64,000 bases of DNA from the NCBI GenBank assembly GCA_034670405.1, contig JAXDDX010000034.1:2803501-2867500 (forward strand), written 5' to 3'. The DNA comes from Hoplostethus atlanticus (taxonomy: Eukaryota > Chordata > Actinopteri > Trachichthyiformes > Trachichthyidae). Made by a program: the position numbers and the translations under genes. Shown here piece by piece: positions 49,033 to 60,164 of this stretch (position 1 is its first letter; the number at the start of each line of letters is the position of its first letter). The notes beneath the pieces were generated by a model. It had not been told where the DNA came from and searched no databases. It saw only the letters and a list, made by a program, of their open reading frames with translations.

Positions 49033-49217
49033 AGGATCATTCATGCCCCTATTCAAGCTCCACTTCTGGAAATGTCACATGTACACATGAGTTGGCTTTG
49101 TGTTGCATACCCTCTGATGTCATATTTTGACAGTGGTCACCATGGTCACAAGGACCAACATAGCCCGGCGGTTTCCTTTTCAGAAGATGGGAAGACAGTG
49201 AATCATTATGTTTACCT

Positions 49218-49248
49218 TCATCATCATCAGCATCATCATCATCATCAT
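49218..49248. repeat. (CAT)n microsatellite
   Basis: Short CAT trinucleotide tract with one CAG interruption. Confidence 0.9.
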
Positions 49249-49440
49249 TGTCATTTTTCGGCACCAGTGATGTTGTTGGCTCTCTGCATCATTCTTCGTC
49301 ATGTTTCTTCTCTTTTTTTCATATTTGGAAGAGGTTAATTAAAACTATATTAATATGAAGCCAGTTTGTTCTTCACTATTTATGTACAAAGCATAAATAC
49401 AGGAGCAGGATAAAGATAAACACCTAAACATAAATGTGGA

Positions 49441-50010
49441 TATCAAGTACCTAAAAAGGAGTAGGACCACTTAGCCTTCAGAACAGCTTCTTTCTTCAAC
49501 AAGGAAAGCCGCCTGTTCTTTGAGGGATGCATTGATTATTTCATTCATTGATTCATTTACCATAACCCTGATTCAGGATCAGGGTTATGGTTTAGATCTG
49601 GTGACTGGGAAGGGCCATGTGTGTTCATGAGACCCCACTTCAATTTGTGAGGGAACAGCATTTGGTCCTGGTCTCGTTCCTTGGTCGTTATATGACCATG
49701 CAGAGCAATCATCAGACCTAATGACTGCCACAAGACCGCCCATATAATTACAGATCCACCACCATGTTCAGCAGGTGGCAACAGACACTGTGGGGCATCC
49801 CTTTCCCTTTCTCCAAACATAATCCCAGCTGGACATAGGAAAGAGGGTAAAAGGCGACTCATCAAACCATGTTACTTTTCCCCCTTGCTCAGGGTCCAGG
49901 TGTTGTGCTCCTTACACCAGGTTATGTGTCTTTATGTGTCTGGGATACAAGCAGTTTCTGAATGGCCGCCCTGCCATAAATACCAGCTATGTGAAACTCA
50001 CAACATGCAG
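49441..50010. mobile_element. Decayed DNA-transposon-like repeat
   Basis: On the minus strand a short frame contains EHGGGSVIIWA and, after a gap, PSQSPDLNHNPD. These resemble the GGGSVMVWG and PSQSPDLNPIE blocks of Tc1/mariner transposases, but stops and shifts abound. A perfect 12-bp inverted repeat with a 5-base loop (CATAACCCTGAT / ATCAGGGTTATG) lies at 49561-49589. Family and ends are uncertain. Confidence 0.4.
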
Positions 50011-52689
50011 GTTTTTTTTGAAGATTTTGTTTAACGATTCAGTCTATACTTAGATGCTGCCCTCTGTTAAAACGCTGCCACCATTTATTTTTGTTTCGCT
50101 CTAAAATGTATTGTCTGGGCTTTTGATGACGGTATGCGACAGCTAGAGATACATTTTACATATATATTACACATATATTAGGTATATTTTGAGGATGCAC
50201 AAGGTTTGTTCACATTTGTATTGCAAACACTGCTGTGAAACAGACCTGTACTTTGAGTAATGATGGGTTAAGTCATCTACAAGTTAAACTCTCCAAGATC
50301 GTATGTGAATATCCCCCAAATTTAGATCGGTTAGGCGAAAGGTTTGTAGTTTTAAACAACTTTAAATACTGGCCTTCAAAGAGTGTTCAGGGTTTAATAT
50401 TAAACTCTTTTTCAACTGTGTGCCAAATTTCCATCAGAGAGACGGCAAGTTCACTTTCATAGCTCTTGGAAAAGGGCAGCAGACAAAGACTTTGGGTAAA
50501 ATTTCACAACAATGACACCTTAAGTGATGTGTCAACTGCCATCCCTTTGTCTGTGCAGTGGTATCATTTCAGGAGGTGAAACCAAAACACTTCCTGTGAC
50601 ACCCTAATGGCAGGTCCTGGCCTCGTGCCAAGCGTACAGCGGCCTAATCCCTGGCCCACTCCAGGGGCGATATCATATCTCTGTAGCCGAGCCAATGGGC
50701 CTGCCAGTGTTCAGTTTCACTGTCATAGTGACAACTGGTTATAAAAAAAACCACAGGAGAAGAGTGCTTTATGTGCAATAACTTTCTTTTTTTTATATAT
50801 ACATTTGGGCATAACTGTCTTTATTTGATTGTAGACAGTGAAGATCGGGAGACGGGGGATAAACCCAGGAATCGTAGGTACATGGCAGGGGCCTCAGCTA
50901 AATGAGAGACCAGGACACCCCGTGCAATAACCAGTTTTAAAATATTTATATATGAAAGAGATCTATGTTTTAATGCGGTGTAACCTGTATACAGTGCATG
51001 TACTGAGATGAGCTGCAATGTATAATTCAAACACCTTCACTTAAGAGCCTCCCTATTGCCTCAAAACTAATGCAGCACTTTGAGGTAACGTAGAAGTCAT
51101 TTTGTAGTATTGCAACATTTTTTCCAGCTTTTTCCTATAGCCCATTATGTATAAACTATGCATTGATGTTTCTCACAGTTACCTACCCCACCCAAGGGCA
51201 GTATTTTCCATTCTTTCTCCTCAAAACATGCCCTTGTATGACCAGTTTTAGCACAAGCAAGTCAAGCTGTAGCCCTGAGCACACACTAGGTTACACAACT
51301 ACAATCTTCCAACAGAAGTGATCTTATCTGCTGCTGCATGTGAGCAGCACAAGTAATAACAGCACGCAGCTGTGTGATTGGGTTTGACATTTCCCTTTAA
51401 CAATGAACCTCTTGTCAACATCAGCTGCAGTGTTGTTGTGACCTTTTCTGCAAAACACTGCCCTGTGGAACTCAACGTTTGAACCCATAAGGAGTTTCCT
51501 ATGAAGGGATAGGAATTCAAATGATTTATCTGTTGACTGTGCACGGTTGGCTGTTTCATTACACGTTCAAAATGACTGCTGAGCAGAGTTGTGCATGTGC
51601 ATGTTCCCCGTCTCGCCTCGTCTCTCCACTGATTGAGTCTAGCTCCCTTGGCAGCCCTGCAGTGGGAGTGCCTGTACTTACTGAGCTCCAGCACAGGGAA
51701 TTCTGCTGCTGGTGCCGGCTGTCACATGTGGCTCCATGTGAGGCATTGCAGGGGCCCGCAACAGCGGAAGGAGACCTGCTCTCAACTGTTCAATCCAGTA
51801 CTCACTGTTCTATCTGGCTGTGTGGGTGAGCGTGTCTGACCCCAACCCCCACCCTACCCCTCCCCCGCCCTCTCTCACTCCCTCACGTTTTGCCTCTCTA
51901 CTCCTCCATTGCAGCTGGCAAAACACATACACAACCGAGACTGAAAACACAACTGTTGGGCCATAAGTGGCCTCTGCCTGATTGCTCACTCCACTGCTAC
52001 TTGTAGTTGTTTGCACAAAACATGGTGCATCTCCATGCTAAATTACCCCGTTTAATGTCATTAAAAAAACATTGTTGTGCATGAGTAAATGCAATCCAGG
52101 GAGCCACCAACATTGTGGATAGCTGCCTTTTATGCATGTGCACTGACCTGTTAGTTTCTAAACTAACATGACAAATGCTTTGTCAACAAGGAAATAGTTT
52201 GCCAGCAGTGTGATCTCCTTTTAACACCTTTGGCAGGGACGGAGGTAGACATGTTGCTCTAGTGCCATCTGCTGGCTGCTGGATGCTAGTAAGGAGCAAT
52301 AAAACAAAAAATCAATGCTGGGTTTGAATGGCACTTTGGTCAATGTTCAGTAAGGCTAATAATGTGATCAGGTGAAAGAAAACATGTTGGGACAAAAAAG
52401 GGAAAAGCAACACATGACAGTCAGTTGTGCACTCGCTTTTACTCTGGTTTTTTTCCTGGTTCAATTAAACTCTGTCCTGTGCTGATTGTAAAATGTAGGC
52501 ATTGTGAAAATGAAGTTTTAAGGTGAACAACAGTTAATGGTTACCTCATGCAGCCCGTGTCCAAGGAACATTTTTGTCATTTGCCATTGGCCAATCATTG
52601 AAAACAAAACCTTTGGAAATTACCCTTTACACTTGGTTAATCTTGATCTCTTGGCCTTTGACTATGCAGTAGCTTATCTAATAGCACTC

Positions 52690-52896
52690 AAACTTAACAC
52701 ACTATCATCTGTTTAAGCACATTGTGGAATAATGGTCCGAAAGGTGTATGGATGTGACTCCCACAGCAGTAATAACATGGATATGATAAATATGTGAAGT
52801 GCAGATAAAATGAGTATTGGCATGAGATATAGTAACAGAGAGGCTATGCCAGGCATTTAAACACTGACATCTGACTGGACCAGCTGTCATGGTACA
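52690..52896 (-). repeat. Inverted partial copy of the wdr48-intron element
   Basis: Reverse-complementing this segment gives GTACCATGACAGCTGGTCCA..., TTTAAATGCCTGGCATAGCC, CTCATTTTATCTGCACTTCA, and CACAATGTGCTTAAACAG. These are the same ordered phrases as 27308-27520, with scattered mismatches. It ends against a (TC)n tract at 52902-52948. Confidence 0.8.
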
Positions 52897-52899
52897 CAT

Positions 52900-52901
<2 letters not shown>

Positions 52902-52948
<47 letters not shown>
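52902..52948. repeat. (TC)n microsatellite
   Basis: An uninterrupted TC tract bordering the inverted repeat copy at 52690-52896. Confidence 0.96.
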
Positions 52949-52951
<3 letters not shown>

Positions 52952-53986
52952 GTGTGTCACACTTTCATTTCTATTTAAACATCATAAAAGGACAAATGTT
53001 ATACTTTCATACAGATCAAGAAAATGAAATTATCCAAGCAAAAAAAAAAAAGAAGTTGGAAACGTAGGGCTGTTAATTTGTGCAGGGCCTCCTGTGCTGG
53101 AATCAGATTGTGTTTTATTGTAACTATCAGAGATTTCATAGGTGCGGGTAAAGGAAGCGTTTGTGATATCCGGAAGCCCGAGAATCAAAATAGGACTTTG
53201 GCCACTAGGAATTGCTGTGTCTTGTGAGAGATGCTCCTAAAATCACAAGTGCAAACGGCAAAGACGGGGATGCACGGGTGACTTCTTCTTCTCTCAGGTA
53301 TGGAAGCTAAACATATTCTCTAGATCTTGAGACAGAGCAGCATACCCTTGATTGAATGTATCACATTGTGTGTGTGTGTGTGTGGTGTGCTTTGTACCTT
53401 TGAGATTTACAGTAAAGTGTCTGACTCTAAACGTGCTGAATGTTGTGACGGTCGCCTGACACCGAACGTTTGGTGCAACATTTAGATTATAACAAAAAAA
53501 AAAAAACGTTTCTGGAAGGTAGGACAGCAAACGACACATTTCCCAGCCTCAGTATAATTCTATATTGTACAGACAGTGATCCTGTAATAGGGTAGTGTTC
53601 GGTTTACTACCTAAGCACGGGGGTTTATAAACATTAACAGAGTCAGATGACAGAGTGTGTGATAAACTGTTATATAATAACACATTAAGTTCAAGCTCTG
53701 TCATGCAGCTCTCTGTTAGTTCCTAGGCAGAAAAATAAATGAAGAAAAAGTGTGTATGGATTACATGAGTTATACCCTGAGTGTGACAATTCCCCAATAT
53801 GCTGTTGTGAGCTCTCTGGTCAGTGATGAGAAATGCTTATCCAGAGTGTTAGCAATCACTGACTGTTATCAACCAGTTGTAAGTATCTATACAAACTAGT
53901 ATAACTAGTATTTTGGAGTTATATTCACCAATATTTCACTAACATTAGTAAAAACGTCCTCAGTTTAGATGCTGTCAGAGGGATTT

Positions 53987-56900
53987 ATGGAAACACGCAC
54001 CCTGAGGAAGAGCCAGTCCTTGAAGAGCTTGACTGGGGTTCATGAGGGGTCATGGGTCATGCCAGCTCCCACCCGCTGGGACAGGAAGTCTGTCTCTCAG
54101 CTGGTGCAACAGTAAGTGCTGCACAATACATACGTATACATTTTTATCCTGTATTTATCCTGTATCCTCAGTTAAGTGCCTATCCCAATGGCACATCGAT
54201 AGTGGTTGTTGAGGGAGGGGCGTTATTCACTCTCTTTCCCCACTCACAATTGTCCTGCCAGTCCTGGGATTCAAACCAGCAACCCTCCAATCACAAGGCT
54301 GCTTCTCTCACCTCTAGGCTTCTGTATCTGTATTCATTGTATTTGACATTAGCTGGCAGTGTCACAGTATAGAGTCACAATACATTTCTGTGTAAACAGG
54401 TACCAAAGCAGTGGAGACCTGAGGATCTCTGAAAAGGCAGAGCATAAGCTCCAGGTAGCACATCATTTTAACTTGCATTGATTATTGAACGAACATCCAT
54501 TACATTAACAGTGCTATGGAAGAACACACACAAAATCAATCACTTTTTTTCTAGGTGTCTGTGGTGAGTAGCAGAGTTGATGTCTTAGAAAGTCGCGTGG
54601 AGGGCCGATGGAGGAGGTTGGAGCGCAGTGACAATGTGGACCACGTGTCTGGAAGAGGCTTCGGCTTGTCCAGGAGTCGCTCCATGGACCACCTGCCCCA
54701 GAGGGAGGCGTCGGGCATCAGCGCACTGCGTTCTCTGTTTGAGTCCAAGGCTGCCCTGCTGCACCAGGACTTCTCCAGTAGCCCTCGGCTCAACAAGGCA
54801 CCAGCTACCGGCAGTAAGGCAGGGAGAGGCTGCCCCCCTCAGGACTGGAAAGGCCACAGCACTACTGAAAAGGAGACAACCACTCAGGTGTGTGTGCGCA
54901 TGTATGTGCATGCATGAGTATATACATGACTGAACCTCACATTTATGCCAAAGAGTTCGCTATATTCCTCTGCTCTCTGTGAAGTGTTTCTTGATTCTGT
55001 ACATCTTAGGAAAGCTCAACACAGTAGATTATTATAAGAATCAACTGTCCTTCACAACACTGCATGCCGTTGCTTCACAGACAGCTGCCCAGGTGGAAAG
55101 ACGAAAGACGATAGGTGGGCTCCCAGAGTCTTATGACAGAGCGTCCAGATACTCACTCGGTGAGTAGCGGTACCGAATTACATGTTTACAGTCACTGAGA
55201 TCTGATAGGGGAGGCGGGCTTGGTGAGGGCTTATTGCCAGCGATCCCTCAAAGGCATGAAGTCATCGTTGTATTTTGGTTCCACAGTTCAGAATCAGTTG
55301 TCCTCACACGATAGGGCTGTTAAAAACTGCTATCAAAGCACTTCCCCGTCACAACCTGTCCACGTTTTTCATATAATGTCTTATATTGAGAACACACCCA
55401 TCAATCTCTCTGAGAATTGTTTGAGCATGGCGCCAATATCCACACAACATGAACATCATCCACACACATACATCAAGTGAATCTATGTTAAGTTACCACC
55501 GAGCAAGAATGTCACGGCCACGGCCTAGCATCTGAAATATCAATATGTAAGCCTGACAGAGGAGAGGGTTAGGTAAGCGGGGGAACTCCTGTTCTTTGGC
55601 CCTGGAGGTCACAGGGAGACAGCTAAATAAAGAGCAGGATGTGGCTGTGTAGATGCATAACTATGCATTCGGCACACATGCTCAAGATAGGACTGAGCTT
55701 GGCACTTGGCACTCTGAGCCTCTGCTTCCCGGAGGCGATATAGTACCTCCAGCACAGCGCGTACGACCCTTCGACCCCTGCGATGCATCTAGCACTTTGT
55801 GACTGAGATGACTCGACATGTTCTCATCTGGTTTACTGACAGAATCAACACATTTGGAGGACAACACGAACCAAAATCTGTTAATATCATACCGTACCTC
55901 TCTAATTACAGCCACACATTATGTCTCAACTACTACAACATGATCTTGCACTCTAAAATCTGAATCTTTACTGACCATTATTACAATCATGACAATACTT
56001 ATTATCAAATCAAATATATATCATGGGGCGCGGTTTCTCTGGCAGCCTTATCAATGAACCACTTTACCAAAATAGGCATGTGTTTTTTATTATGCTGCCC
56101 GCTGAGCACCTACTGACACAAATAGAGGTCCCTCCCAGCGCCCGTTATAGGGGGTGACAATGTAGCTATGGGAATGGGAGGTGGAGGGGTGCCCCAGTGA
56201 CTGACTCAGCTGAGTAGCAGCCACCAGCCACCCTCCCAAAATAGCCAAACTCTCCCACTGGGGCAGCGGCTCTGATAAAAATCAGCTGTCACTAGGGCCA
56301 GGGGACTAGAGAGAGACTGAGTGAGGTGAAAAGCAAAGAGAAGCACTGACAGCGGAGCAGCTACAAGCTGAAAGACAAACATCACAGGGGCCTTAAGAAG
56401 CAGTAAAGGAGCTTTAGCCAACACACAACGAGGTGACTGAGGACTACTGGATAGTACTGTTGTGAGTATCATGAATTCAACTGTAAATGGGGGGGGGGGA
56501 AACTGATGTGAACGTGAAACTAACATAAAAAAACTCATAGAAATAGTATGATGATGACTATGAAAGATTACAGTTCTGAAGTCAGTTTGATGAAATGATT
56601 CCAGTCTGGAAGACAAGTTGGATGAATGTGGAGGGCTGTGGATGCTTTTGACTTACTTAGTTCAACAAGACAGTATTCATCACATGTTAGGTTAACACTT
56701 TATGTTGATGTTATGTTGAGTTTTCTAACGTGTCTTTAAGCCTTGGATAAAAGGATAGACAGAGCTTTATATCAAATTGACTTTGACGAAGAAGGAAAAA
56801 GAGATTCTGTTTTGCCTGTGTTGAGTAATATCAATGTCTAAGAGTAATATCAGAGCTACCCAAGGTCACAAATTCAAGTGTCTTTACTATATTTTCTCAC

Positions 56901-59006
56901 TGGCATTTTCATGATGTCTTAAGTGGCTATAATTTCTCAGCCCCTAATCCTTAGATATGCCTGGAATGGGAGGTCAGAGGGCGGCATCAGCCAATCACTG
57001 GCTTTCTTTCTTTCGATCCTCACCAGAAGGGTGATGATGCACTGTGAAGTAAGAAAGGCAGTGAGACAGCATGTCAGTCATAAAAGTAAGAAGCGAGGAA
57101 GAAGGAAAATTGAACATTATTTTTATTGTCTAGTACTACCACAGTGATTTTTACTTAGTTCTACCAGAATGGTTTACACTGATGTGCTGTTTGGGAGGTC
57201 TGTGGCTCTCAGTGTGTCCAGCCTGTGAGGCCACTTTTGGCATGTTGTTTTTCATTACAGTCTGTGAATGTGGCTACAATCACAAACAGCTGATGCTGGT
57301 GAAGGTGATGGTGAAGAACAAATACCAACTGCATTTCACACTTATTTGTACAGCTGTCAGTGGCCCAAAAGCCCTCACATTGCTGTGCTAATAATAATCC
57401 GCTAATACCTCCTCTCCATTCCTGTGGAGAGAAGAGCAAAAGAGGCTGGGTGGGAATTGATAGCAAAAGATCAGCAAAAATCATTTTGTGTTTAAAATAA
57501 CTTCAATTTGCACGTCACCTTTCATTTTGAATGAACTGGATTTTACCAATCAGTATTTCATAAACCATTATTAGTAGTGTGTGTGAATGTACAGTGACAA
57601 TAACTGATGAGCCTGACCTCTCAGTCTTCTGATTCAACAGGGCTCACATGGTGCTCTGTTGCCTCATTCTGTCTGCTCATCCAGCTATGAAAATGCTTTA
57701 AGTCCAGACTCGTGAGAAGCGCCAGCTTGCTGGTCCATCCTTTTGTCCTGTGTGAGCTTACTGTGAAAAGGGAGGTGTGTTCAAATCTGGCCATTAGTTA
57801 CAGCTGGTTGGCCTATGCAACACACGGAGCTGCTGACCTCTCAAACCAGAGGCTGCCAGGGCTTCATTTCTGCTGTTTTGAATCCAATTTTACAAACGTT
57901 TGAAATATTCCAGCATACACTAAATTCCAGGTGTCTAGTGTGTTGCTCAGCTATAGTTTGAAATATTTATTGAATTTGTTTTTATTTCTACGAAATGTTT
58001 ACCTCTGGAAACTGAAAAATCCACACTGTTTCTGTGTTTTCAGTTGATATGAACTAAGGACAGACATTTTCTTCATTACATTTATTATAGCAGCAGAATT
58101 CAACTGCAGGCTAAATAATGCACACCCACTTTTAACCAGCTGAGATTGTTTTCACGTTTTCCATGGGGTCAGACAGTCACATTCCTTTGGTCAGGTGTTG
58201 ATGGCTTGATGGCAGAGAGCTCACACAAACAATGTGCAAACAATCCGGGTCGCTCCAGCTGAGCTAGCAGTTGCTGTTGTTGTTTTTTTTCTTCTTGGGC
58301 TTCATGGTCAGTCCATGGCATGCTGTTTGCTGAGGATCTCAGGCAACTGGCAGGCTGTGTCAGCTTATTTGTCTATTTGTGTTATATTGTTGTCTTATTT
58401 GTCAGCCACTGGGATCAAAGCTGCCGACGATTTTCCTATTTGTTACAATGTTGGTTGTAAGCATTTTTTGAAGAATGTTGTTCATTTGCTTTATAGAGCC
58501 CCAGCTATTCAAGAGAATTGCCTCAGGGTACCATATATGCCATGTTGCAGATGACATAGTTTCCAACTGGGAGCGACAATAGTAGACTGATAAAACACAT
58601 TCCAACATCACTATAAATACACACTGTTATCGTCAAACTTGTTGCTGACGCCAGACACACTCTGCTGTGTGTACTCTGGGATACAAGAACATCTGACTCC
58701 TATCATTATTGTGTGTCAAAGCACTTTTCAATCAAGTGTGTCCCCTGATACCATCAAAAACTGTTATTTTATTTCACAGTTATCTTCTTTTTGAGCAGAT
58801 TTTACAAGTCATTTAAGAGTGTCTGATAAAAGCCGAGATTTATTTTGCCTGCTCTATTTGCAGATGACAGAAAGACTACACAGCTGACTAACTCAGCAAG
58901 ACAAGGCCGAGACAAGATATCCACTTCCACTTCAGTAAGAGACAGATCAGCTCTCTACCTGTCAAGAGTGGCAGCAACAGACTCCACAGGAGGCTCAGCA
59001 CAACCA
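53987..59006 (+). CDS. xirp1: Predicted upstream coding exons of xirp1 (245-residue N-terminal extension)
   Basis: Five exons with canonical splice sites and fully consistent phases: 53987-54111 (ATG; METRTLRKSQSLKSL... RKSVSQLVQQ), 54400-54454, 54555-54887 (SRSRSMDHLPQ, GISALRSLFESKAALL), 55081-55159 (QVERRKTIGG), 58864-59006 (TSVRDRSALYLSRVAA... GGSAQP). The last ends in phase 0, as needed to join the giant exon at 60165 (MADEV...). Motif order (a Y-Q segment, an ALRxLFE segment, a DRxAxY segment) recalls the N-terminus of LIMA1/EPLIN and XIRP2 (DRMAKYQAAVSK in LIMA1, from memory). The extension is Ser/Arg-rich with no membrane segment. It could instead be a separate gene; I favour an alternative 5' part of xirp1. 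No further exon was recognised between 55160 and 58863. Confidence 0.6.
56160..56461 (+). promoter_or_regulatory. xirp1: Candidate muscle-type internal promoter and untranslated exon of xirp1
   Basis: Within about 120 bases: TEAD/MCAT-type GGAATG (56171-56176), E-box CAGCTG (56207-56212), CArG-like CCAAAATAGC (56236-56245, 9 of 10), A/T-rich GATAAAAATC (56274-56283) and a second CAGCTG (56283-56288). About 170 bases on, an exon-like purine-rich stretch ends at 56461 before a good donor GTGAGTATC. A transcript from here could splice to 58864 or 60165 and start at MADEV. Xin genes are known muscle-specific MEF2 targets. Assignment is by motif density only. Confidence 0.35.
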
Positions 59007-59989
59007 GTGAGTTCCTGAAATGCCTCCCATTCCTCCCCACACCCCGGGGTCAAGTTCTCACACTAGGGAATGACCCTTGTTCTGCGGGACAATAGGAGCT
59101 AGCCATGTTTTTTTTCTATACTGTGTTGCCTGCCGTAAACATGTAACACATATACAGCACAGCAGTAGAACTGTGCAGAAAATAATGTGACTTGTGTTCA
59201 ATATGCTTGATAACTTTCTATGAACAGTCTGATCTAAATCACACTTCATTCATTTTGTTGTTCAATAGGAATTAATTGGTACTACAGGACAGAGGGCTAA
59301 AAACAGTAAGGTACTGTATATAGTTCACTTATCATCCCTAACACAAGAATGTGGGTGCTGTTAAATGTGTGCGGTGTACTTAACGCTTTTACTTTGCTCC
59401 TATGACCGAAGATAGATTTAACTCTTTTCCTTTGACCTAGGAGAGATGAGTTCCACACAGTAATATTCACATTTAGATAAAAGGGTTTCAAACAAATCCA
59501 GATATATTAGTTCATTTCCAAAGCAAGGCGGGGACTCTGCACTTGTTTGGTGGTGTAATTACAATCAACAACTGCTATTAATTTACTTCAGATTGATATA
59601 AATGTTACACTAATTTCTGAGGTAAATTCTGTAAATGGCATACACAACGCTATGCATTAAAATAGTACAGTACAGTATAAACAGGACAGGCTTATGGAGG
59701 GTGGAAAAGTCACACAGATAATATAAAGTTTTTATGTTGGCTTGCCTAACTTCTGGTATCACCATCTCAGAAGATCAAAACATACCAAACACAGACCATC
59801 ATTACTGTGACAATCAAATAATACAAACAAAATAATTGTATGATTTATAGATCCAGATGTTTGTGGAGAGAACAACCTACTAATAAAATAATTCTCAAAA
59901 CTTGAGTGACTTAAATACATTCCAACATCAATTCCAAGTAGGTATTTGTGCAATGTCAGCCTACTAACGGTTATGGAGTGTTTTGCTAA

Positions 59990-60047
59990 CCCTGGCATGA
60001 AAGAGGATGGTTTGCTGTGAAAAGCATCAAGCGAGCACAGAAAAAGG
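59990..60047 (+). promoter_or_regulatory. xirp1: Possible untranslated exon immediately upstream of the xirp1 giant exon
   Basis: ...GAGCACAGAAAAAG is followed by a donor-like GTAAAGTA at 60048, and the giant exon acceptor lies only 117 bases on. ATGs inside are out of frame or stop quickly, so this would be 5' UTR of a short isoform. A TATAAA word lies at 59722-59727, too far upstream to be clearly linked. Confidence 0.3.
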
Positions 60048-60164
60048 TAAAGTATGGCTTCTCTTGCTTAATGCATGCCATCTAACATTTTCATGTACCT
60101 AATTAATACCGTTTTTGATAATTGAATACTGACAATATTGCTCCCATCTCTTTTTCATTTCAAG

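Larger units (their letters stand above)
46451..53986. other. Intergenic DNA between csrnp1 and xirp1
   Basis: No recognisable exon was found. It holds a degenerate (ACAG)n tract (47277-47376), a LINE/SINE-like 3' tail (48700-48750), (TC)n at 48973-49032, (CAT)n at 49218-49248, a decayed transposon region (49441-50010), an inverted copy of part of the wdr48-intron hAT-like element (52690-52896), and (TC)n at 52902-52948. The remaining stretches look like unique non-coding sequence. Confidence 0.6.

Noticed and set aside
51521..51839. Plus-strand open frames of 68-102 codons
   Set aside because: No start context, splice partners or recognisable motifs; probably chance frames in GC-richer DNA.
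56206..56616. 136-codon minus-strand open frame
   Set aside because: No splice or family support; it overlaps the better-supported plus-strand promoter/exon candidate and has repeat-like composition.
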